NCBI GenBank assembly: GCA_019749805.1
Contig: JAIEPH010000044.1
Coordinates: 101,354-165,353, forward strand
Length of the DNA: 64,000 bases
Origin: Mycobacteriaceae bacterium
GTDB taxonomy: Bacteria > Actinomycetota > Actinomycetes > Mycobacteriales > Mycobacteriaceae
Reading direction: 5' to 3'
Shown here: positions 24,793 through 35,700 of the stretch, piece after piece
Numbering within the stretch: position 1 is the first letter of the stretch
How the letters are laid out: each line of letters begins with the position of its first letter
Notes under the pieces: generated by a model
What the model was told of the DNA's origin: nothing
Database searches by the model: none
Seen by the model: the letters and a program-made list of their open reading frames with translations, nothing else
Position numbers and translations under genes: made by a program

Positions 24793-27186
24793 CTATTGCC
24801 GGGCCATCGCGATGCGGAAGCGTTCGTCGGGTTCGATGTAGTGGTCGGCGGCCGCGGCGTCCTCGCCCAGGTCGATCCGCACCCAGTCGATCTTGCCGTT
24901 GAACCTGCTGGTGTGAGCGGTGTAGTCCGGGCTGACAGTGGTGCCGGACTCGTAGCCGATGTCCGTCGTTTCGTCGGCAGAGAAGATGAAGCCCTGCGTC
25001 TGCTCGACGCGGCCGCTGCCGACTTCTTTGCCGTCGTAGTAGAGCGTCACATTGCCGCCCTTACCCATCCCGCCGCCGTCGTAGTCGAACTCCATTCGCA
25101 CCTGGGTGGTGCCGGCCGGAACGGACTCGGTCGCCTCGATGTCGAAGAATTTGATACCGAGCACGTTGTAGTGGAACTTGGCCCGACCGCCCTTGGCATA
25201 CAGACTCCAGCCCCCGAACCGACCGCCCTGGGCGATGATCACACCTTCTGCGCCGTCGGCGGGCACGTCCACCTCGGACGTGACCGCGAACGATTTGTTC
25301 TTGATGTCGACGACGCTGTTCTCCGACAGCCGCCCCATCCCCGGGAACAGCAACTGGCTGTTGCCCTTGATGAGAGACGGCCGACCGGCGGTCGCGGGGT
25401 TGATGCGCTCGATCTGCCGGTCGTCGAGCGGAAGGACGTTGTACTTGACCGCCTCGATCAGCCAAAGTCGCTGCAGCTCATGCAGTTTCTCCGGATTCTC
25501 TTTCGACAGGTCGTTGGCTTGCGTCCAGTCGCTGTTTCCGTCGTAAAGCTCCCAGACATCGTCGTCGAAGACAGGCATCACCGCGCCGCCCATCGCCCAT
25601 GGGGTGCGGTGCTTGGTGACCGCGCTCCACCCCTTGTGATAGATGCCGCGGTTGCAGAACATCTCGAAGTACTGCGTCTCGTGCCGCTCGGGGGCATCGG
25701 CGTCGTTGAAGCTGTACAGCATGCTCGTCCCCTCGTAGGGGCTCTGCATCACACCGTTGACCATCGTCGGCGCCGGGATGCCTGCCGCCTCCAGAACGGT
25801 TGGTGCGAGATCGATGACATGCGTGAACTGGTTGCGGTGGCCACCCTTGTCCTCGATCCCTTTGGGCCAGTGCACAATCGTGCCGTTACGGGTGCCGCCC
25901 CAGTGCGAAGCCACCTGTTTGGTCCACTGATAGGGCGAGTCCATCGCCCATGCCCAGCCCACCGCGTAGTGGCCATAGGAGCCCTCGCCACCGAACTCGT
26001 CGATCTTCGACATCAAGAATTCTGGGGTCTCGATGTCGGCCATCCCGTTGAAATTGGCCATTTCGTTGAACGCACCCTGCAGTGTGCCCTCTGCTGAGGC
26101 GCCGTTGTCGCCGACGATGAGATAGACCAGAGTGTCGTCCAGTACGGGTCCGAGCGCATCGAGCAACCGGCCAACGTGATGGTCCGTGTGCTCCATGAAT
26201 GCGGCGTACACCTCCATCTCGCGTTCGAGCACTGGCTTCAGTGCCGGATCCATGTCGTCCCAGGCCGGAATCTCCGCGTCACGCGGCGTCAGCACGGCAT
26301 CAGCCGGGATGACGCCCAATTCCTTCTGCCGCTCAAAGGTGATCTCCCGCTGGCGGTCCCAACCGTGCGCGAATTTGCCTTTGTATTTGTCGATCCACTC
26401 CGGGGGCACCTGGTGCGGCGCGTGGGTGGCACCCGGGGCGAAATACATGAAGAACGGCTTGTCGGGCAAAAGCGCTTTCTGTTGGCGCACCCAGTTGATC
26501 GCCTTGTCGGCCAGATCCTCAGTCAGGTGATAACCCTCGGCCGCGGTCTTCGGCGGCTCGATCGGGGTCGTGCCCTCGTACAGCGCCGGATCCCACTGAT
26601 TGTTCTCTCCGCCGATGAAGCCATAGAAGTACTCGAACCCGCCGCCGCCCGTCGGCCATGCGGTGAACGGGCCGGCCGGGCTGGTCTGCCATACCGGGAC
26701 CTCGTGGCACTTACCAAACTGCGCCGTCGAATAGCCGTTGAGCTTCAAGGTCAATGCCAGCGGCGCCTTGGTGTTCGGGAGTACCGACGTGTAACCCGGT
26801 GCCGCAGTGGCCGTTTCAGTGATGTTCCCCATACCCACCGAATGATGATTGCGACCGGTGAGCAAGGCCTGACGCGTGGGTGAACACAACGCCGTGGTGT
26901 GGAATCGGTTGTATTTCAACCCACCCGATGCCAACTTTTCGAAATTGGGCGTCTGGCAGGGGCCGCCGAATGCGCTGCTCGCGCCGAACCCGACGTCGTC
27001 GATCAGGATCACGACCACGTTGGGAGCCGTCGCGGGTGGACGCACATCCTTGATCGGTGGGTAGCTGGTGTCCGGATCCTTCGCGTCGTACGTCGTCAGC
27101 CCGATGTGCGCAATATCGGGAATCGGCAGGATGTCGCGCCGCACCGCCGACGATTCCCGCCGACCATTGTTCGACGAACTGGGCAT
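24793..27186 (-). CDS. Arylsulfatase (type I, formylglycine-dependent)
   Basis: 797 residues from the ATG at 27186, preceded by GAGAGGACG; a GTG at 27213 is possible. Metal-binding LIDDVGFG near residue 61-68 and the sulfatase signature CSPTRQALLTGR at 101-112, in which Cys101 would be converted to formylglycine. The C-terminal 200 residues form a beta-rich extension (concanavalin-like) as in mycobacterial AtsA/AtsD. No signal peptide, so cytosolic. Hydrolyses a sulfate ester, scavenging sulfate or removing sulfated lipids. A formylglycine-generating enzyme gene is not in the window. Similar to Rv0663 AtsD in size. Confidence 0.93.
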   Translation of the reverse strand: MPSSSNNGRRESSAVRRDILPIPDIAHIGLTTYDAKDPDTSYPPIKDVRPPATAPNVVVILIDDVGFGASSAFGGPCQTPNFEKLASGGLKYNRFHTTALCSPTRQALLTGRNHHSVGMGNITETATAAPGYTSVLPNTKAPLALTLKLNGYSTAQFGKCHEVPVWQTSPAGPFTAWPTGGGGFEYFYGFIGGENNQWDPALYEGTTPIEPPKTAAEGYHLTEDLADKAINWVRQQKALLPDKPFFMYFAPGATHAPHQVPPEWIDKYKGKFAHGWDRQREITFERQKELGVIPADAVLTPRDAEIPAWDDMDPALKPVLEREMEVYAAFMEHTDHHVGRLLDALGPVLDDTLVYLIVGDNGASAEGTLQGAFNEMANFNGMADIETPEFLMSKIDEFGGEGSYGHYAVGWAWAMDSPYQWTKQVASHWGGTRNGTIVHWPKGIEDKGGHRNQFTHVIDLAPTVLEAAGIPAPTMVNGVMQSPYEGTSMLYSFNDADAPERHETQYFEMFCNRGIYHKGWSAVTKHRTPWAMGGAVMPVFDDDVWELYDGNSDWTQANDLSKENPEKLHELQRLWLIEAVKYNVLPLDDRQIERINPATAGRPSLIKGNSQLLFPGMGRLSENSVVDIKNKSFAVTSEVDVPADGAEGVIIAQGGRFGGWSLYAKGGRAKFHYNVLGIKFFDIEATESVPAGTTQVRMEFDYDGGGMGKGGNVTLYYDGKEVGSGRVEQTQGFIFSADETTDIGYESGTTVSPDYTAHTSRFNGKIDWVRIDLGEDAAAADHYIEPDERFRIAMARQ

Positions 27187-27302
27187 AGACGTCCTCTCGG
27201 CGATTCGGACCACGATTCTCGAGTCCGAGACGGCCAGACTATGCGGGATTGCCTGTCATCGAGGGGTTTTAACGTGCGCGTTGGCAGCCCGTCACCAATT
27301 GG

Positions 27303-28022
27303 TCAGGCCACCCAATACGCCTGTGCCTTGATGGAGTTGCGAGGAATGCCGTAATCCTCGCGCAGCACCTTGGCGACGGCACGGGTGGTGCGGTTGTCGC
27401 ACGCCACCCACGCGAAGTGGTCGGCAGCATTGAACGCCGACGAGCTGATGCGCTGGATCAATGCCTCGCCGTTGTTCTTGCGGTCCACCCACTCGGCGTC
27501 GACGTTGCGTCCGCCCACGGGCAGATCTTTGTCGCTGTCGTGACCGGCTTCGAGGAACACCCACGCCGGAGTGTCGCCGATTGCACCGAGCAGTGAGTTG
27601 ATCGCGGGCAGCGAGGCGGTGTCGCCGACGATCACGTAGCCCGCAGGCGGTGGTTCGGGCAGTCCGAAGTTGCTGCCGAGGACCGTCACGTCGACGGTGT
27701 CGCCCGGCTTCGCGTTGCGGGCCCAATTGGCGGCGACGCCGTCGTGCAATGCGAACTCGATGTTCACGGTGCCCGCCGCCGGGTCCGGCTCGACCAGCGT
27801 GTAGCCGCGTTGGTGCAGCTTGTCGCCGTCGGCGAACCACATCCGTATCCACATCGTCGGGTGCAGCGACCGGTCGGCGACCAGACCTCCGGCATCGAAG
27901 CTCAGCCGTACGTAGTGGGGGCTGAGCTCGTGCCGCCTCGTCACGGTCAGGGTGTAGTCACCGGCTCCGAGCAGCTTGAGCACCGCGCCGGAAAATCCCC
28001 GCGACAGCTTCGTATCGGACAT
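27303..28022 (-). CDS. Siderophore-interacting FAD/NAD(P)H reductase (SIP/ViuB family)
   Basis: 239 residues. N-terminal FAD-binding barrel (SPHYVRLSFDAGGL ... HPTMWIRMWF) and C-terminal SIP domain with VFLEAGHDSD and HFAWVACDNRTTRAVAKVLREDYG. Family members reduce ferric siderophores in the cytoplasm to release iron. An IdeR-like iron box lies directly before the ATG, and the -10 inside it ends seven bases upstream, so expression should be iron-repressed from a leaderless mRNA. Stands alone between arylsulfatase and acyltransferase. Confidence 0.9.
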   Translation of the reverse strand: MSDTKLSRGFSGAVLKLLGAGDYTLTVTRRHELSPHYVRLSFDAGGLVADRSLHPTMWIRMWFADGDKLHQRGYTLVEPDPAAGTVNIEFALHDGVAANWARNAKPGDTVDVTVLGSNFGLPEPPPAGYVIVGDTASLPAINSLLGAIGDTPAWVFLEAGHDSDKDLPVGGRNVDAEWVDRKNNGEALIQRISSSAFNAADHFAWVACDNRTTRAVAKVLREDYGIPRNSIKAQAYWVA

Positions 28023-28027
28023 ACAAG

Positions 28028-28046
28028 TTAGGTTACCCTAACCAAC
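28028..28046. promoter_or_regulatory. IdeR-type iron box
   Basis: TTAGGTTACCCTAACCAAC matches the mycobacterial IdeR consensus (TTAGGTTAGSCTAACCTAA) at about 16 of 19 positions. On the minus strand it contains TAACCT (28030-28035), a -10 box seven bases before the ATG at 28022. A bound repressor would block RNA polymerase directly. Confidence 0.75.
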
Positions 28047-28049
28047 TGA

Positions 28050-29209
28050 TCAGGGGGTGCGCACGCGGGTGACGCGGTGCAACAGCCACGCCAGCGGCAC
28101 CGTCACCACGAACGTGACGACGAACAGCCACCACATCGAGCCGGTGTAGATCGGATACCGCACGATCTCGACCATCACCAGCTCCATCGTGAGCAGGTGG
28201 ATCAAGAAGATCTCGTAGGAGATCTCGCCGAGGAAGACCATGGGCCGCGACGACAGGAACCTCGCGTAGAGGCCGCGGTCCCCCAGCGCCAACGGCGCCA
28301 CCATCAGCGTGGCGATCACCGCGTAGAAGCCCGCCTTCACCAACGCCTCACGCAGTTCCGCCGGTGACGTCGTCGGCTCACCGCCAATCGGCGTGGACAC
28401 GATGAGGTAGCAGATCACTGCGAGCGGAATGCATGCCAGCCCATACGCCCTCACCCCGAGCGGCTGCAGGGCCGCGAGAAGCATGCCGCCGAGGAACCAC
28501 ACCAGGTATGTCGGCAACCACAACCGCGCGGCATCCGGCAGGAAGTCGGTGGTGTGCACCAGGATCAGCCACGCCGGGGTGAGCAACGCCAACGCGCCAA
28601 GACCCGCCAACAGCAGACCAGGCCGCCATTGCCTGCGGCACAACACCACGAGCAGTAGGTAGGCCAGCGCCGGTAGGGCGATGTAGAACGCCACCTCGAC
28701 CGCCAGGCTCCACATCTGCGTAAGCCCTTGGTGCAGAAACGAATACAGGTAATTGTCGGTGTAGATCTGGGTAAGCGTGAGGTTGCGAAACAATCCTTCC
28801 CACGTGTGGCCGGGGTTGGGCCCTGCCGTGCGGAAGTGGTACAGCAGATACGCAGCGAGCACCGTGACGACGTATGCCGGCATGATGCGCCGCACCCGAT
28901 GCCAGGCGTAGCGGCGCACCGAGGGCGGCGCAGAACCGGTCGCGGCTGAGCCCGATTCGCGGCTCGCCGCGGCCTTCACCCAGGGGCTGAAGAGCAGAAA
29001 ACCCGAGAGCACGAAGAACACCGGCACGCCGATCTCCGCACGCGACCACACCAGACCCAGGTAGCCGTGCGTGTACTTGCCGGTGGTGTACGCGGCGTGG
29101 GTGAGCATGACGAGCAGCGCCGCCACCGCCCGGACGCCGGTGAGCGATGCGACCCGCTCGGCCTTACCAACCGATTCCAGTCCGCCTTGAGCGACGCTGT
29201 TCGACAGGG

Positions 29210-29213
<4 letters not shown>
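28050..29213 (-). CDS. Integral membrane acyltransferase (OafA/acyltransferase 3 family)
   Basis: 387 residues with about ten hydrophobic helices and the family's N-terminal features (RAVAALLVMLTHA with the conserved His, then FFVLSGFLLFSPW). Transfers acyl groups, usually acetyl, to extracytoplasmic sugars or lipids. Corresponds to Rv1254. The start at 29213 overlaps the end of the deaD frame (stop at 29210), so the two genes on this strand are coupled. The acceptor is unknown. Confidence 0.9.
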
Positions 29214-30898
<1,685 letters not shown>

Positions 30899-30972
30899 CA
30901 GTCGATGAGTCTAGTGCCCGTAACGTGCCCGACCCGCCGCGCGGCCTGCCCGATCGCCGAGGCGGGTTTCGG

Positions 30973-30985
30973 TACGGTGCGCAAC
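30973..30985 (+). promoter_or_regulatory. -10 box of leaderless lprE promoter
   Basis: TACGGT at 30973-30978 is followed by seven bases and then the GTG at 30986; there is no Shine-Dalgarno sequence. Confidence 0.5.
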
Positions 30986-31552
30986 GTGAAGTCGGCGGTC
31001 AGGATTTGTTTGGTGACGGTCGCAGTGGCATCCGCAGTGGCCGGGTGCGGGTCCAGCGACTCCACGGCGTCCAAGACTCCCGGCCCGCCTCCCGTGAGCA
31101 CGCCGCCCCCGGCGGATGCGCCCCCGCCGTCGCCGCCGTCGCCGCCTGCAGCGAGCCCGGGCACCGAAGCCGATCCGTGCGACGTCAACCTGGCCGCGCC
31201 CGAGATCGCCAGCGCGGTGTCGGAGTTGCCGCGTGACCCGCGTAGCAATCAGGGCTGGTATCCGGTCCCACTGGCCGGCAATTACAACCAGTGCGCTCAG
31301 TTGTCGGCGGTGATCGTCAGGGCCAACACCAACGCCGAGAACCCCAACACCCGCGCGTTGATGTTTCATCTCGGACAGTTCATCCCGTCCGGAGTGCCGG
31401 ATACGTATGGCTTCAACGGCATCGACAATGCCGTGACCACCGGAGACACCGTCGCCCTGCGGTACTCCAACGGGGTCTCCGGGCTGGACAGCGTGGTGCG
31501 GTTCCGCTGGAACGGCAACGGTGTCGAGCTGATCGGCAACACGTCCGGTTAG
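30986..31552 (+). CDS. lprE: Lipoprotein LprE
   Basis: 188 residues from the GTG at 30986. Signal sequence VKSAVRICLVTVAVASAVAGC with lipobox VAGC, so the mature N terminus is a lipidated Cys. Next is a Pro/Ser/Ala linker of about 40 residues, then a DUF3558-like or LppP/LprE domain with DPCDVNLAAPEI and NYNQCAQLSAVIV. Corresponds to Rv1252c. The open frame extends far upstream but that part is antisense to deaD. The start agrees with the leaderless -10 box and puts charged residues just before the hydrophobic core. Function unknown. Confidence 0.88.
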   Translation: MKSAVRICLVTVAVASAVAGCGSSDSTASKTPGPPPVSTPPPADAPPPSPPSPPAASPGTEADPCDVNLAAPEIASAVSELPRDPRSNQGWYPVPLAGNYNQCAQLSAVIVRANTNAENPNTRALMFHLGQFIPSGVPDTYGFNGIDNAVTTGDTVALRYSNGVSGLDSVVRFRWNGNGVELIGNTSG

Positions 31553-31561
31553 TCTCCCCGC

Positions 31562-31619
31562 CGAACGTGGGTTACCCGCACACCTTCTGCGCGAGAGGCG
31601 TGCGTCAAGCCCACACTCG
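31562..31619 (+). repeat. Left 58-bp inverted repeat of nuclease unit
   Basis: The first 22 bases (31562-31583, starting CGAACGTGGGTTACCC) are the exact reverse complement of 32662-32683. The remaining 36 align without gaps to the right end at 22 positions, including the inner 11-base block GCCCACACTCG (31609-31619). Overall 44 of 58. It includes the stop and last codons of the nuclease gene. Confidence 0.85.
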
Positions 31620-32534
31620 GCTGGCAGGATCTAGCCAGGCGATTCGCGCGTCCAGTCGGATGTCGTCGCAATATGGCCAACCCGCCGCACGCATCGCGTC
31701 ACGCACGCGCGCCAGAAACACATGTGGACGAAAGCGCAGCAGATCTCGGCTCACCCGGATGATCGACCACCCCTGCGCAGCCAGGTCGGCTAACCGATCG
31801 ATGTCACGCGCATGCTGTTCGGGGTCGTCCCAGTGTTGCGGACCGTCGTATTCGACGCCGACCATCCATTCGCCCCACCCCAAGTCGACGCGGCCGATGA
31901 ATGAGCCGTACTCGTCGACGACGACGAACTGCGTTCGCGGCCTCGGAAAACCAGCAGCGATCAACAAAAGCCGCGTCCGGGTTTCCTGCGGCGACTCGGC
32001 GCCGCCGTCCATCAGTTCCACGACACGACGGAGCTGCACAATCCCCCGGGCACCTAGATGATCGGCCGCCAGGCGATCGACATCCGATGGCTTGAGATCT
32101 GTCGCATTTGCGAGCGCATCCACCCGAATGATCGCCGTTTCAAAGCGCTCACGCCGACCGAGGTCAAACGCTGTCCTGGCCGGCGTCGTCAGCGGTATCC
32201 CCTGCACGACGCAACTCTCGTCATCGCCGAGTCTCGCGCGTTGAATCACGATGCCCTCGACACCGCAGGCGTCTCGACGAATCAACTCCGCGGGCAGCGC
32301 CGGATCAATCCACTGTGTTCTGTGCAACGCCGCGGCGGACAGACCGGCTAGGGTCGCGTTGCGCTGCGACCACAGCCATGCCGCGACAGCGCGCCTCTCG
32401 GGCGTCAGCTCGGCGTCCTTATCCAGATAGACATTGCGGTAGACCATCCGATGACGGCTGACCAGCGTTCGTCTTGTCACCGTGCCGGTCGCTAGTGCTT
32501 CAGTGCCGATGAACGGCATTTGTCCCTGATCCAT
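31605..32534 (-). CDS. Vsr/DUF559-like endonuclease-fold protein with AbiEi-type N-terminal region
   Basis: 309 residues from the ATG at 32534 (ATG at 32519 is an alternative; the frame upstream to 32678 runs into the inverted repeat and is unlikely to be translated). The N-terminal half resembles the winged-helix AbiEi-like region (TRRTLVSRHRMVYRNVYLDK) and the middle is helical. The C-terminal domain has the order of a Vsr-like PD-(D/E)xK fold: RVDLGWGEWMVGVEYDG, then QHARDIDRLADLAAQGWSIIRV. Candidate metal residues are the Asp in RVDLG and the Glu/Asp in VEYDG. Mycobacterial genomes often hold many such genes, of unknown role. The last residues RVWA are encoded by the left inverted repeat. 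Confidence 0.75.
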   Translation of the reverse strand: MDQGQMPFIGTEALATGTVTRRTLVSRHRMVYRNVYLDKDAELTPERRAVAAWLWSQRNATLAGLSAAALHRTQWIDPALPAELIRRDACGVEGIVIQRARLGDDESCVVQGIPLTTPARTAFDLGRRERFETAIIRVDALANATDLKPSDVDRLAADHLGARGIVQLRRVVELMDGGAESPQETRTRLLLIAAGFPRPRTQFVVVDEYGSFIGRVDLGWGEWMVGVEYDGPQHWDDPEQHARDIDRLADLAAQGWSIIRVSRDLLRFRPHVFLARVRDAMRAAGWPYCDDIRLDARIAWLDPASRVWA

Positions 32535-32625
32535 GCGACTACCGTCGGTGCGAGGTCCCACACAGAAGAGGGGTTTCAATCCTGCCGCCACGCGGGCTGT
32601 GGATGAACGGGCCGATTTGGATGAA

Positions 32626-32683
32626 CGAGTGTGGGCGTGTGTCACGCAGTGGGGGCATCTAGTGTGCGGGTAACCCACGTTCG
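32626..32683 (-). repeat. Right 58-bp inverted repeat of nuclease unit
   Basis: Mirror of 31562-31619. The outer 22 bases (32662-32683, ending GGGTAACCCACGTTCG) are an exact reverse complement of the left end. The inner block CGAGTGTGGGC is at 32626-32636. It lies just beyond the 5' end of the nuclease gene and 30 bases before the next gene's -10 box. Confidence 0.85.
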
Positions 32684-32713
32684 CGCCTGAGGTCAGGTGT
32701 CGCTGCGCTCACC

Positions 32714-32725
32714 TACAGTGACAGC
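32714..32725 (+). promoter_or_regulatory. -10 box of leaderless helicase-nuclease promoter
   Basis: TACAGT at 32714-32719 followed by six bases and GTG at 32726, with no ribosome-binding site. The right end of the inverted-repeat unit is only 30 bases upstream, so any -35 element would lie at or next to that junction. Confidence 0.45.
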
Positions 32726-35700
32726 GTGTTCGTTGTCGGCCAAGGAACGCAGGCCCGAGTCATCTACAGCGCATCTGATCTCGCGGCGGCCGCCCGCTGC
32801 GAGTACGCCCTACTGCGCGCATTCGACGCCAAACTCGGCCGGGGCCCGGCCGTCTCGATCGAAGACGAATTGCTCGCCCGCACCGCCAAGCTCGGTGGTG
32901 AGCACGAAAAACGCCACCTCGACGGGCTCCGCGCACTCACCGAGGAGAACGTCGCGGTCATCGGCAGGCCCGACTACACCGTCGACGGGCTGACCGCAGC
33001 GGCCGAGGCGACCATGCGCGCGGTCGAACGCCGCGCACCCGTGATCTATCAGGCCGCGATGTTCGACGACCGCTTCGCCGGTTTCGCCGACTTTCTGGTG
33101 CTCGACGGCGACGAGTACCGGCTGCGCGACACCAAGCTCGCGCGTTCGGTCAAGGTCGAGGCCCTGTTGCAGCTCGCCGCCTACGCCGACACCCTCGCCC
33201 GCGCAGGCGTGCCGGTGGCATCCGAAATCGAGTTGGTGCTCGGTGACGGCGCGACGGCTGGATACCGCGTCGACGAACTGCTCCCGGTGTATCTGAGCAG
33301 GCGCACCAGCCTGCAGCGGCTGCTCGACGACCACCTGGCCGGTGGGGCCGCGGTCACGTGGGAAGACGAGCACGTGCGCGCATGTTTCCGCTGTCCGGAA
33401 TGCGAGATTCAGGTGCGCGCCCACGACGACCTACTGCTCGTCGCAGGAATGCGGGTGAGCCAGCGGGCCCGGCTGATCGACGCGGGCATCATCACCGTCG
33501 CCGACCTCGCCAGGCACGCCGGACCCGTGCCCGAATTGTCGGCGCGCACCGTGGCGACACTGGCCGCCCAAGCTCGGCTGCAGACCACACCAAAGGTGGA
33601 CGGCAAGCCGCCATACGAGGTCGTCGACGCGCAGCCGTTGATGGTGCTGCCCGACGCGAACAAGGGTGATCTGTTCTTCGACTTCGAGGGCGACCCGCTG
33701 TGGACCGTCGACGGCCACGAATGGGGTTTGGAGTACCTGTGGGGCGTCCTCACCGTCAACGACGAGTTCCATCCGTTCTGGGCGCACGACCGCGCGAGTG
33801 AACGCAAAGCACTGGTCGATTTCCTAGCCATGGTGCGCAAACGGCTGAAGCGCTACCCCGGCATGCACATCTACCACTACGCGGCATACGAGAAGAGCAC
33901 GTTGCTTCGGCTGGCCGGTCGCTACGGCGTCGGCGAGAACGACGTCGACGACCTGCTGCGCAACGGCATACTTGTCGACCTGTATCCGTTGGTGCGCAAG
34001 AGCATTCGAGTCGGTACCGAGAACTACAGCATCAAATCCCTCGAACCTCTCTATATGGGCAACGAATTGCGCGACGGCCAGGTGACCACCGCCGCAGATT
34101 CCATCACGCAGTACGCGCGTTACTGCGCACTGCGCGACGAGGGAAGATCCGACGAAGCGGTCGTCGTGCTCAAGGAGATCGAGGACTACAACGTCTACGA
34201 CTGCCGCTCGACGCGCCGCCTGCGTGACTGGATGATGGCGCGCGCCATCGAATCCGGTGTCCCGCCGCGCGGCCCGCAGCCCGTGCGCGCCGACGACGTG
34301 ATCGAACTCGGCGACGATCTCGAACGCAAGTTGATGAAATTCGCCGGTGACGGCGTCGAAGCGCGGACAGCCGAACAGACCGCTGTCGCGATGATTGCTT
34401 CCGCCAGAGGTTTTCACCGTCGCGAGGAAAAGCCGTTCTGGTGGAGCCACTTCGACCGCGTCAACAACCCCGTCGACGAGTGGGCGGACAACAGCGACGT
34501 CTTCATCGCCGACAAGACCGTCATCGACAACGACTGGCACCAACCGCCGAAAGCGCGCAAGCCCCAGCGACATGTGCGACTGATCGGCAGCCTCGCGAAC
34601 GGCGGACTGACCAATAGCATGTACGCGCTGTACGATCCGCCCGCGCCCGCAGGCCTCGCCGACGATCCCGACCGACGCGGTTTCGGGAGTGTCACCGTCA
34701 TCGGGTACGACGACCCCGAGGTGCCCACCGAAGTCGTGGTCTGCGAAAGACCACCCAAGGACGGCGACGTGTTCGACCAGGTGCCGTTCGCGCTGACGCC
34801 GGGACCGCCGATCAACACCAGACCGCTGCAGGAGTCGATCGCACAGACAGCGGTCGACGTGGCTGCTGGGCTCCCCAACCTGCCGTGCGACGCCATGACC
34901 GACATCCTGCTGCGCCGTCCGCCCCGTAGGGTGCGCGGCGGCGAACTCCCCCGCAGCGGCGTGATCGCCGACGACATCGCCTCAGCGCTGAGGGATCTCG
35001 ATTCGTCCTACCTTGCGGTACACGGGCCGCCGGGCACCGGCAAGACTTTCACGTCCGCCAAGGTGATCGCGCGACTGGTCAACGAGAATGCGTGGCGCGT
35101 CGGCGTGGTGGCCCAGTCACACGCGGTGGTCGAGAATCTGCTCGGTGGCGTGGTCGAGGCGGGTGTCGACCCCGACCGGGTGGGCAAGAAGAAGAGCGCC
35201 GACATGCCGTGGCGACAGGTCGAGGAGAAGGACTACGCCGCGTTCATAGCCGACACGCAGGGTTGTGTAATCGGCGGCACAGCATGGGATTTCGCCAATT
35301 CCGGACGCGTACCGCGGCTCTCGCTCGACCTGCTCGTCGTCGAGGAGGCCGGCCAGTACAGCCTGGCCAACACCATCGCCGTCGCGTCGGCGGCGCGTAA
35401 CCTGTTGCTACTCGGCGATCCTCAGCAGCTACCCCAGGTCAGTCAGGGCACCCATCCCGAACCAGTCGACACATCGGCACTGGGCTGGCTCATCGACGGA
35501 AGACACACGCTACCAACCGAATTAGGTTACTTCCTGGATCAGTCCTATCGCATGCACCCCACGGTGTGCGCGGCGGTCTCACGTCTGTCCTACGACGGCA
35601 GGCTGCAGTCGTACGACGCGGTGACCGCGGCGCGCAGCCTCGAGGGGCAGGCGCCCGGGGTGCGCGTGCTCAGCGTCGAACACGACGGCAACTCCACCGA

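Larger units (their letters stand above)
31562..32683. mobile_element. Inverted-repeat-bounded single-gene unit carrying a Vsr/DUF559-like nuclease
   Basis: 1122 bp bounded by 58-bp imperfect inverted repeats, with one gene filling almost all the space. The trinucleotide CGC abuts both outer ends (31559-31561 and 32684-32686), compatible with a 3-bp target duplication but too short to prove one. The unit lies between the lprE-like and Rv1251c-like genes, which are neighbours in M. tuberculosis with nothing between them as I recall. There is no recognisable transposase. It could be a nuclease-driven selfish element, a transposon-like cassette moved in trans, or a non-mobile gene with symmetric flanks. 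Confidence 0.6.

Noticed and set aside
31605..32534. AbiEi antitoxin of a type IV toxin-antitoxin pair
   Set aside because: The N-terminal half is AbiEi-like, but there is no AbiEii nucleotidyltransferase gene next to it and the C-terminal half has a nuclease fold.
32535..32678. Extension of the nuclease gene to the start at 32678
   Set aside because: The added residues would be encoded by the inverted repeat and have the Cys/His/Arg composition of non-coding sequence; family-like sequence begins at about 32534.
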